A DNA stretch of 47,576 bases from Methanomassiliicoccales archaeon (GTDB lineage: Archaea > Thermoplasmatota > Thermoplasmata > RBG-16-68-12 > SOIM01): the NCBI GenBank assembly GCA_004377185.1, contig SOIM01000023.1, forward strand, positions 1 through 47,576, in the 5' to 3' direction. Position numbers and translations under genes: made by a program. How positions within the stretch are numbered: the first letter of the stretch is position 1; each line of letters begins with the position of its first letter. This document shows, in pieces, positions 1 to 6,564 of the stretch. The notes beneath the pieces were generated by a model. The model ran no database searches. It was not told the DNA's origin and saw only the letters and a list, made by a program, of their open reading frames with translations.

Positions 1-1153
1 TCCACGCAGTCCCGTTCCACTTTGCGTATTTGAGGTAGCCATTGTTCACGTCAAACCAAAGTTGATAGCTTATGTGCAGACTGTCATTTCTACCAAGAGC
101 TAAGGAAGAGTACCCACCAACACTACCAATGGAGTCCACGGTTTCGATGTTCCAAGCGGTCCCATTCCACCTTGCATATCTGAGGTCTTCATCGGGGTTA
201 CCGACCTTGTACGTGATATGCGGGGTGCCGTTGCCATCCAAAACTAGCGAAGGACCAAAGCCATTGCTGTCCACACTATCCACAATCCACGCACTTCCAT
301 TCCATTTTGCATACCTAATCTCATCGTTGGCGTAGTTGTTGTAATAGCTTATGTGCGGATAACCTCTCTTATCAAGAGTTATGGAATTCGCCCAACGGCC
401 GCCATGTTTGTCCACGATTTCGATGTTCCATGCAGTCCCGTTCCACTTTGCATATTTGAGACCATCATTAGTCCAATCATAATAGCCTATGTGCGGATTG
501 TCGTTGCGGTCGAGAGCTAGGGAAGTGTAAGAGCCAACCCTACCAGCAGAATCCACCGTGGTTGTTTGCCAACCATCATCAGGGTCATAGCTCCCGCTCC
601 CATCGAATTGCACAACTTCCCCAACGTTGACGATTTGATCCGGTCCAGCGTCCGCGACGGGAGATTCATTCCCTGGACCTATCTCAACCCACACCGAGTC
701 CCATATCGACATGGATTGGTTTCCATAGCTAGCATTATCCATTCCAGCAGAGATGAGGTACTTCCCGGGATCGACTTGGAGCCCACTTGGAGGTATCAGG
801 AAACCGTTGATGTCGCAAATCTTGTACTTCTGATCCCAATTCATTGTATAGTTCGATCCAGGAGGTACTCTGACCTCCCAAAACCATTTTCCGCAAAAAT
901 GATTGTCTACAACAATCCGCAACGCCGAGTCCACGATATAGAGGTCGGGTGGATCATGGCGGAACACCACGTCTTCATCTCCCACGTTAGTCAGTGAAAT
1001 AACGATGATTTCGCCCACAGTATAGTAATACTTATCCGTGGAAACCTCAAGCGGAAAGGTTGGGCCGTCCGAGTTTTTCGATGAGAATTCAATCGGTGTT
1101 TGGAAGTTCATCATAACTAGTATGACACAAATGAAGATGATGCCCCCTCGCAT
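1..1153 (-). CDS. Secreted WNGTAW-repeat protein (partial, runs off left edge)
   Basis: An open minus-strand frame runs from the ATG at 1153 to base 1 with no stop, so the C-terminus is missing. Residues 1-20 form a signal peptide (basic MRGG, then a hydrophobic stretch). Residues ~30-170 resemble an intracellular-proteinase-inhibitor or Ig-like beta domain. A PKD-like start (PVADAGPDQIVNVGE) ends abruptly at SYDPDDG and passes straight into the middle of a repeat. From there a repeat of about 43-48 residues recurs at least four times, each with (L/I)(K/R)YA(K/R)WNG(T/S)AW, VDS.G, SLALD and PHI.YY. Such repeats probably form a beta-propeller on the cell surface. The repeat is clear in the DNA too (gcagtcccgttccac-like blocks). 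Ligand unknown. I am confident that it is coding and exported, not what it binds. Confidence 0.85.
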   Translation of the reverse strand, partial: MRGGIIFICVILVMMNFQTPIEFSSKNSDGPTFPLEVSTDKYYYTVGEIIVISLTNVGDEDVVFRHDPPDLYIVDSALRIVVDNHFCGKWFWEVRVPPGSNYTMNWDQKYKICDINGFLIPPSGLQVDPGKYLISAGMDNASYGNQSMSIWDSVWVEIGPGNESPVADAGPDQIVNVGEVVQFDGSGSYDPDDGWQTTTVDSAGRVGSYTSLALDRNDNPHIGYYDWTNDGLKYAKWNGTAWNIEIVDKHGGRWANSITLDKRGYPHISYYNNYANDEIRYAKWNGSAWIVDSVDSNGFGPSLVLDGNGTPHITYKVGNPDEDLRYARWNGTAWNIETVDSIGSVGGYSSLALGRNDSLHISYQLWFDVNNGYLKYAKWNGTAW

Positions 1154-1284
1154 AATTCAGCACCCTCAGGATATCATCTGCTTGGAGATATTTAATGATT
1201 CTGGAACAAGACTTTGACTCATCCGCCACTTCAGAGCATGAGTAAGTATACTGGTAGTGTACGGGGTACAGGTTCATAATAAGA

Positions 1285-1434
1285 ATGTACAGGTTCTTTC
1301 AATCTATGATGACGAGGGTTCTGCTGTTCGCAGGTGTGCTTCTTTTGAGCGCATTCTCCCTCCAGGCGTTTTCTTCCCAGGCCGACCTCCACAACTCGAT
1401 TGTCCTGAACGAAGTAGTGTTCAGAGAATTGTAG
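1285..1434 (+). pseudogene. 49-aa signal-peptide stub, likely truncated surface-protein gene
   Basis: The ATG at 1285 opens a 49-codon frame. It starts MYRFFQSMMTRVLLFAGVLL, has a convincing hydrophobic core and an AFSSQA-type cleavage region, then reads IVLNEVVF before a TAG at 1432. The LNEV after the signal peptide is how lamin-tail (LTD) surface domains commonly begin (V.NEV), so this may be the 5' end of a larger exported protein cut short. No continuation is visible in any frame downstream; the opposite strand is occupied from 1466. It could instead be a real small secreted peptide. Confidence 0.4.
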
Positions 1435-1465
1435 ACTAACTCTCAGGGACTTCGATGCACAGTTC

Positions 1466-1966
1466 TCAATCAGACCCTCTTGGTGGAAGCCTTGCTACGC
1501 AAGTCCATATCTTCTCCTTCCTGTCCCATGCGATGCCGTTCCCCGTTTGAGCAAACTCAAACAGTATATCCAGCCAACAACCGAAGTTGGCGACTTCTTG
1601 ATCGAGCAAATGCTTCAGTTTCTCTATGTCCCATTCATCTTCCTTCTTTTTTCCATACTTAATTTCACATACCCAGAGAACTGGGAAGTTCTCGCCCTCC
1701 ACAATGTCGGGTGGGTTATCTGGATCTTCTGGGTCGTTCCAAACCACAATGTCTGGCTGGAGATACAGCCTACCTCCATCTTTGTAGTTGTAGTATAGCG
1801 TACAATCGCACACAACTCGGTTCCAAAGTTGATTGCCCTTGAAATCTTCAAGAGCATCAGGGTAGTTTGCCATCACCTTACCTTTACCATTGTTTCGATT
1901 GACTTCTGGACACACGGAACCAATTGATAAAAGGAGAACTAGGGTTGTTGGGCCAATTAGTGACAT
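1466..1966 (-). CDS. PD-(D/E)XK nuclease-like hypothetical protein
   Basis: This 166-residue protein is not recognised by family. Residues ~70-104 read QPDIVVWND ... VLWVCEIKYGKK: an Asp in a beta strand followed by E-x-K in the next strand, the core of the PD-(D/E)XK nuclease fold. The C-terminal half is helical and rich in Trp and acidic residues. The first 18 residues are hydrophobic and look like a signal peptide or a spurious extension. An in-frame ATG at 1873 (MANYPDAL) would remove them and give a 135-residue cytoplasmic protein, which suits a nuclease better. No methylase, helicase or toxin partner is adjacent. It may be an orphan restriction-like enzyme or a catalytically dead relative. 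Confidence 0.6.
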   Translation of the reverse strand: MSLIGPTTLVLLLSIGSVCPEVNRNNGKGKVMANYPDALEDFKGNQLWNRVVCDCTLYYNYKDGGRLYLQPDIVVWNDPEDPDNPPDIVEGENFPVLWVCEIKYGKKKEDEWDIEKLKHLLDQEVANFGCWLDILFEFAQTGNGIAWDRKEKIWTCVARLPPRGSD

Positions 1967-2167
1967 TTAATTTCCAAGGGTCCGTAGATATGAGTTGTAC
2001 ACATATGTCGCAGATGATGTCCTGATGCAGTTTTTCTGACTACCCAGTAGACAGGGGCACAGAAACGAGTATGGGTTCTGTCGTAATTGATAATGAACCA
2101 AGAAATCTCTATTTCCAGAATTCTTGGGTCTTTTGTTGCGGCTCTACGCGATCCTCCTCATTTGAGA

Positions 2168-3565
2168 TTACTGTTCCTCTGGCAAAAGCCTTGTGATTAT
2201 TCTCCTAATTCCCGCCACTGATTCTGTGTCCCCATCCCAAGTTTCCAAGGTCTTTCCGTATTCCACTTCGATCTCACTGAGAACTTCCTGACAATCTGTT
2301 CTCAGTTCTGAAGATTCGAAACCAGTGAATACGATGACTATGAACGTATTCTTGGAATGCTCTATCATCAGTTTCACATCCCCAACGACCAAGGACCGCA
2401 TCGTGTCTCTGTCCTGAGCATGGAAACTATCATGCACGAAATTGGTGACGGCAGTTACCATTCCCCCCACGATGTCTGGGTCGAGGGAAAATTCGCTTTT
2501 CGGTGCGAGAGAATCAAGTGTTATTCCGCTTGGATAATGGATGAGATAAATCTCCTTAGTCTCGCATTCTTTCCACTTGAGACTTGGTACAAGTGATTCT
2601 ACGATTCTTATTGAGATACTTCTGACTGAATTCTGGACGAAGAAAAGAAAAATCAAAACGCCAACAGCGGAAATGATTATGATCTGCAATTCGACTTGGT
2701 AGAAAAAATATGGGATGAGCACCGCGCTTCCAACCACCGTCGAAGCTATTCCAACGGATATTCCGTTGATCAAACCTTTTCTTATCACGAGTTGAGTGTC
2801 GAACAACCGGTATCTGAGAATGGAGTAAAGAACGCCAAATTCGAACGGTAGCACAACAATGGACCCTAGCGGTATTCCTTTCGGTAGAGCGTAGATTCCC
2901 AAGTTATGTAAAAATGACGGAAGAAGGCCAAGTAGGATGAAGAGCAACATTGTTACGCCTCCTCCCCACATTATGATCCTGATCTGTTTCTTTTCCAAAC
3001 CATCAGATTTTCGATACGAGTTGAACAGAGAGACCATAATTATCAAAAGAAATGTCACACCCAGCACATAAAGCATCGATGTAAATAGCGTATCGTATAT
3101 CCCATATCCGGCCCAATATACAAGGAGATGGGGGAGCGCGAGGTCTGTCAAGAGTGTTATAGGTGAGAGGATCAGAAGCAGGAGAACAAGAGCATATTTG
3201 AGGACTCTCAAGTGGCGAGGAGTGACACATGGTTTTGGAAAAATCAGAGAGAAATAGAGGAAAGAAAACAAGATCAACCCGGCTGCAGGAAATAGCATTC
3301 TTCCAGAGAACAAAGCAATGGGATAATAGAAGAAAGCCATGTCTGGTGAATAGTTGTATCCGGTCACATCAAGTGCATCGGGCGGGATAATCAGTTTCTG
3401 TGCGAACCTTGAAAAACTCCAGAGAGATAGTCCGATTAGCAACAGAGCAAATGTTTTCTCATAATCTCTCTTAACCCCATTTCTTAGGAGTACGGAGAGA
3501 ATAACCAGACTGGTTATGACGGATATGAATGAAGGGATTACGTAGATGTTGAATTCGCCGCTCAT
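2168..3565 (-). CDS. Multi-TM sensor with C-terminal roadblock/longin-like domain
   Basis: 465 residues from the ATG at 3565. That ATG sits directly behind a strong GGGGAGG ribosome site and ~35 bases from a TATA-like box; a TTG at 3616 is the upstream alternative. About nine TM helices fill residues 8-315. They resemble the N-terminal multi-TM region of some histidine kinases, including the RYRLFD signature after the seventh helix. No kinase, HATPase or receiver domain follows. Instead residues ~337-463 form a soluble alpha/beta domain with LDPDIVGGMVTAV, a hydrophobic strand IVIVFTG, and YGKTLETWDGD near the end. The same domain occurs in the ATPase at 6565 and the receptor at 30494. It probably senses something at or in the membrane and signals through the cytoplasmic domain, perhaps to the GTPase 2 kb away. 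Function inferred. Confidence 0.75.
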   Translation of the reverse strand: MSGEFNIYVIPSFISVITSLVILSVLLRNGVKRDYEKTFALLLIGLSLWSFSRFAQKLIIPPDALDVTGYNYSPDMAFFYYPIALFSGRMLFPAAGLILFSFLYFSLIFPKPCVTPRHLRVLKYALVLLLLILSPITLLTDLALPHLLVYWAGYGIYDTLFTSMLYVLGVTFLLIIMVSLFNSYRKSDGLEKKQIRIIMWGGGVTMLLFILLGLLPSFLHNLGIYALPKGIPLGSIVVLPFEFGVLYSILRYRLFDTQLVIRKGLINGISVGIASTVVGSAVLIPYFFYQVELQIIIISAVGVLIFLFFVQNSVRSISIRIVESLVPSLKWKECETKEIYLIHYPSGITLDSLAPKSEFSLDPDIVGGMVTAVTNFVHDSFHAQDRDTMRSLVVGDVKLMIEHSKNTFIVIVFTGFESSELRTDCQEVLSEIEVEYGKTLETWDGDTESVAGIRRIITRLLPEEQ

Positions 3566-3595
3566 CACCCTCCCCAAGAGAGGACGGAATTGAGA

Positions 3596-3605
3596 GATAT
3601 TAAAG
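3596..3605 (-). promoter_or_regulatory. TATA-like box for the multi-TM sensor
   Basis: On the minus strand this reads CTTTAATATC. Transcription would start near 3575, leaving a leader of about 10 bases that includes the GGGGAGG ribosome site before the ATG at 3565. This argues against the TTG at 3616 as the start. Confidence 0.45.
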
Positions 3606-3616
3606 ATTTTGGTCAA

Positions 3617-3995
3617 TCAGCAATGCACGGCGATTCTGGACGATGCCAGCCGGGTGTGATTCTTCTATATGTCTCCTTCTGGGGGGGGGGACAATCAACC
3701 GTAGCACAGATAGGAGACGCTTTCTTTTGTACTGGGATCTGAACTGGAGCCCTTTCCATCCTTTTCAAATAAAAGGAACCCTCCGTTCCAGAAGAGGTCC
3801 CTGCCGAACCGGTGACAGCAGATCCTGACCTACCGGCCCCTTCTAAAGGAGAGAGCCAGTAAGCCCCTGGCTGGAACGATGCCTCTCTCAAAACAGAAGA
3901 CGATGTCCATGAAAGCGAATGCTGAACAACTCTAATACGAAGGAATAGGAAGACGCAACCCGTGGCCGGCAAGCGAGAGATAGAGTCCTGTCCTG
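3617..3995. other. Gene-poor stretch with a G10 tract and degraded coding-like fragments
   Basis: I see no convincing gene here. A run of ten G residues lies at 3681-3690. Downstream, a plus-strand frame broken by stops contains acidic, proline-rich fragments (EEVPAEPVTADPDLPAP, then after a stop APGWNDASLKTEDD). These look like an eroded gene tail. The long minus-strand frame that covers this area has no domain-like composition and starts inside the zinc-protein gene, so I do not call it. Confidence 0.35.
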
Positions 3996-4163
3996 TTACT
4001 TCCTTTTGTGAGAAGAACAGTATTTCGATCTGCCGCTCGCGTATCTCTTGCATCTCTTTCCGGCTTTTGTCTTTGCAGCGCATCGAAGCTTCTTTGCCTT
4101 GGTTGCTTTCTTCTTTGGCTTAGCCTTTTTCTTTGGCTTTACATTCTTCTTTTTCTTTGCCAT
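3996..4163 (-). CDS. Small lysine-rich CxH zinc-binding protein (DUF5763-like)
   Basis: This 55-residue gene is easy to miss because of its length. Residues 1-27 are almost entirely Lys, Ala and Pro (KKKKNVKPKKKAKPKKK), like a histone-H1-type tail. Residues 28-52 read CAAKTKAGKRCKR ... YCSSH, a C-x9-C-x(10)-C-x3-H pattern that matches the small C..KT..G..C.......YC..H zinc modules (DUF5763 and relatives). A basic tail with a zinc knuckle suggests nucleic-acid binding, perhaps a chromatin or RNA protein; that part is inference. The TATA-like box at 4191-4201 gives a leader of only a few bases. A longer frame on the same strand starting at 4083 is its out-of-frame shadow. Confidence 0.75.
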   Translation of the reverse strand: MAKKKKNVKPKKKAKPKKKATKAKKLRCAAKTKAGKRCKRYASGRSKYCSSHKRK

Positions 4164-4190
4164 ATGAACGGGAATGTGAATAGAGCGGAT

Positions 4191-4201
4191 GTATTAAAAG
4201 G
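4191..4201 (-). promoter_or_regulatory. TATA-like box for the small zinc protein
   Basis: The minus strand reads CCTTTTAATAC, centred ~33 bases from the ATG at 4163. The predicted leader is ~7 bases. Confidence 0.5.
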
Positions 4202-4273
4202 TTTACGTGGCGTGCGTTATCGCTTGTTGATCAAACGTGTCAAGCAAGCTCGGTCAGAACCACAAGTTGCGTC

Positions 4274-4495
4274 TCACAACCATCCGAGCTTTCGGAAAAT
4301 GTACCAAAGAAAAGCTGCCCACATCACCGACACCACAACAATAACCCATCCGAATACAGTGTTAAGGAGCGGGAGCCCTTTTACATTCATACCATAGATG
4401 CTGGCAATCAAGGTTGGAAGCATCATTATCAATGAAATAGACGCTTGAGAGGTTTGTTCAGATTGTGCTGGTAGCTCGAAAAGAATGGCGCACAC
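4274..4495 (-). pseudogene. corA remnant: C-terminal two-TM GMN module only
   Basis: The 73 codons encode the end of a CorA-type Mg2+/Co2+ channel: a first TM helix ending in the diagnostic YGMN motif, a short loop (VKGLPLLN), a second TM helix, and a basic tail FRKLGWL typical of CorA C-termini. A complete CorA has ~310-350 residues with a large cytoplasmic domain before TM1; here only about 25 residues precede it. The only available start is a GTG, and the preceding gene (radical SAM) stops 13 bases upstream. The cytoplasmic part was therefore lost, probably by deletion when the radical SAM gene became its neighbour. An expressed two-helix protein is possible but could not gate as CorA does. 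Confidence 0.7.
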
Positions 4496-4508
4496 AACTG
4501 TTCGGAGC

Positions 4509-5408
4509 TCAGTCCAACTCGCCGTACATTTGCTTGGGACAGAGTATCTCCGGGAATTTCTCTCTCAGTCTCGAACGTAGTTCATAACAGAAGTGACACG
4601 CGTCCGCGTACTCCTCATCCGGAGACAATTTATACTTCTCCGACAGTGCGACGGGACCGCCTTCAGCCAAGGGGCCAATGAGGGGATGGGACTTGTAGTC
4701 GTAATCCTCCATGATTCGATGGAGAGAGTTCTCAAAGAGATTCCCGATACACAATCCCTGACAGGCATGAACATAGCCATACGGGTCCACGTGCACTCTT
4801 CCCGGGTCCTCCAGGTTCTCGTACGGGCATTCAATGAGCTCTTTCCAAGGTTTCTTGGGAGCATCTTTCGTCAGTTTCTCAACGGCCCTCCCTTTATACA
4901 TCAAACCCCCGTAGCCAATCTCAGTCTTGCCTATTCTATCTCTTTTCTCTTCATCCCCACACTCAATGGAGAGAATCGATGTCGGGATTCCCAGCTGATC
5001 TGCCGCACCTTCCGCGTTCTTGGTCCGTTCCGAGTCCAAATCCTCGTAGTGCAGAGGATCCGAACTGATCGAGAAGTCCTTTAGACCGAGCTTGGAGATT
5101 GGCTCAAGCCACATCTCAGAGTCCTTCTTATCAGTTGCCCAGTATGTATTTGTCACCAGTCCGATATCAAACCCCATCTCTCTTGCCATTCTCAGAGTTT
5201 CTATCATCACCGGGTAGTAGAGGAAGGGCTCTCCTCCTTCCACGTAGATCATGTTCACCGTCTTGACTTCCTTTGACTGCTCAAGGATGTTCTTCACTTG
5301 GTCCAGAGACATAACACCCTCACTATCGGGGCCGCTCCAAACAAAACAATGATCGCACTCCTCGATGCACCTATATGTCAACAAGAGATGAACACCTGTC
5401 AGAGGCAT
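4509..5408 (-). CDS. Radical SAM protein with SPASM-like C-terminal cysteines
   Basis: 299 residues. CIEECDHC at residues ~14-21 is the C-x3-C-x2-C radical SAM cluster site. VEGGEPFLYY at ~56-65 is the SAM-binding GGEP motif. Later cysteines (IECPYEN, VHACQGLCIGN, ADACHFC) are arranged as in SPASM/Twitch domains that hold extra Fe-S clusters. This suits a peptide-maturing or cofactor-maturing enzyme more than a metabolic one. I see no obvious precursor peptide gene next to it; its immediate downstream neighbour is the corA remnant, 13 bases away. A TATA-like box at 5441-5450 gives a leader of ~12 bases with a GGTGAT ribosome site. Substrate unknown. Confidence 0.8.
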   Translation of the reverse strand: MPLTGVHLLLTYRCIEECDHCFVWSGPDSEGVMSLDQVKNILEQSKEVKTVNMIYVEGGEPFLYYPVMIETLRMAREMGFDIGLVTNTYWATDKKDSEMWLEPISKLGLKDFSISSDPLHYEDLDSERTKNAEGAADQLGIPTSILSIECGDEEKRDRIGKTEIGYGGLMYKGRAVEKLTKDAPKKPWKELIECPYENLEDPGRVHVDPYGYVHACQGLCIGNLFENSLHRIMEDYDYKSHPLIGPLAEGGPVALSEKYKLSPDEEYADACHFCYELRSRLREKFPEILCPKQMYGELD

Positions 5409-5440
5409 TGGATATCACCATGTATGCAAAAGTGATGATG

Positions 5441-5450
5441 TTGTAAAAGG
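5441..5450 (-). promoter_or_regulatory. TATA-like box for the radical SAM gene
   Basis: CCTTTTACAA on the minus strand, ~37 bases upstream of the ATG at 5408. Confidence 0.4.
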
Positions 5451-5597
5451 TTTTGGGAAACTGTAGGTGAGATGCAAGCTCACTCAGAACACTTCTGAAG
5501 GTTTGGCATTGAGTTTTCAGTTGCGTGGAATGGGAAGCACAGAACGAAGAAATATCCAAATACGATGTCACAGATATGTTCGCGGAGCGAGGAGCCG

Positions 5598-6473
5598 ATG
5601 GCCATCAAGAAGAAGATTATCATGTTAGGGGACAGTGCGGTCGGGAAGACCAGCTTGGTCAGGCGGTACGTGTTCGACCAGTTCGATGATTCTTACATTA
5701 CTACCATAGGAAGCAAGGTCACCAGGAAAGAAATAATGATTCAGAAGGATGACAAGGAGGTTGACCTCAATCTGATGATCTGGGACGTCCTGGGCAGGGA
5801 GGGCTACACAGCCATCCATACCAGAACGTTCGCAGGTGTTCATGGTGCCATTCTAGTGGCCGATCTTACTAGGAAGGAGACACTAGGCAGTCTTGAGCGA
5901 TATTGGATACCACTCTTGTTCAAGATTGTGGAATACGTACCCTTGGTCTTCGTGTGCAACAAATCGGATTTGAAAGATCAGCTGGCATTCGAGCCGGACG
6001 ATCTAGAGGGAATTGCTTTGAGGTATAACATTGGTCTCGAGGAAGCACTGCCTCAGCATCACAGCACCAGTTTCACCACAAGCGCAAAGGTCGGTGACAA
6101 TGTCGAGAATGCCTTCCAGAGCCTGGGTCACATGATACTCTCGGATCAGATACCCGAGGACCCGATAAAGGACATGTATGAAAGCCTGGTCGCCATGGGG
6201 GTCGAGAAGGAAACGGACAAGGGCACTCCGATAGGGGCTCTTGATGCAATCTTCGTAGATGTCTGTGAGGAATTCGAGGACGACCGTGTGGCTATGTCGC
6301 TGGTTCGCCAGGAGATCGTCAGGGCCGGTGTGGACATAAGAAGCCCGTCGAAGGAAGGACTGATGAAGTTTGTTGAGTATCTGGCCGAAGCGGAATCCGA
6401 GTACAAGAAGGCGAAGGAAGTGGATGCCAATAGGGACAAAAGGTTGCAGTGGGTTAGGGGTGCGGAAGGGTAG
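5598..6473 (+). CDS. Ras-like small GTPase with C-terminal helical extension
   Basis: 291 residues from the ATG at 5598, preceded by AGGAG; an upstream in-frame ATG at 5565 lacks a ribosome site. GTPase motifs are intact: G1 GDSAVGKTS (11-19), switch I TTIGSKV, G3 WDVLGRE (62-68), G4 NKSD (121-124), G5 TSAK (161-164). The residue after DxxG is Arg, not the catalytic Gln of Ras/Rab. Residues ~205-290 form an extra alpha-helical domain (DVCEEFEDDRVAMSLVRQEI then RAGVDIRSPSKEGL) absent from ordinary Ras-like proteins, ending in a charged helix. No lipid-modification signal is seen. The gene is followed in the same direction, 91 bases away, by the TPR ATPase that carries the roadblock-like insert. 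Probable molecular switch; effector unknown. Confidence 0.88.
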   Translation: MAIKKKIIMLGDSAVGKTSLVRRYVFDQFDDSYITTIGSKVTRKEIMIQKDDKEVDLNLMIWDVLGREGYTAIHTRTFAGVHGAILVADLTRKETLGSLERYWIPLLFKIVEYVPLVFVCNKSDLKDQLAFEPDDLEGIALRYNIGLEEALPQHHSTSFTTSAKVGDNVENAFQSLGHMILSDQIPEDPIKDMYESLVAMGVEKETDKGTPIGALDAIFVDVCEEFEDDRVAMSLVRQEIVRAGVDIRSPSKEGLMKFVEYLAEAESEYKKAKEVDANRDKRLQWVRGAEG

Positions 6474-6527
6474 ATTGGGGCGGAATAGTGGAGAACTATA
6501 AGGTCACTTGAGTCATCAAAGGCAAAA

Positions 6528-6535
6528 TTCATAAG
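6528..6535 (+). promoter_or_regulatory. TATA-like box for the TPR ATPase
   Basis: ttcataag, ~33 bases upstream of the ATG at 6565. A GGGGGA ribosome-site-like run lies just before the ATG, so the ATPase may have its own promoter apart from the GTPase. Confidence 0.4.
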
Positions 6536-6564
6536 ACAATACTCGATGGAGATATGGGGGACGA

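Noticed and set aside
1..1153. Left-edge repeats as a CRISPR array
   Set aside because: The repeat period is ~130-145 bases, the units are imperfect and in frame, and they translate as a protein repeat.
2087..2102. 16-base sequence ttgataatgaaccaag repeated at 47052-47067
   Set aside because: One exact 16-base match is not surprising in 47 kb, and flanking bases do not align, so I do not call an attachment site or transposon end.
3613..4083. Minus-strand frame of 156 codons
   Set aside because: It starts inside the small zinc-protein gene in another frame, has no promoter and a disordered mixture of residues.
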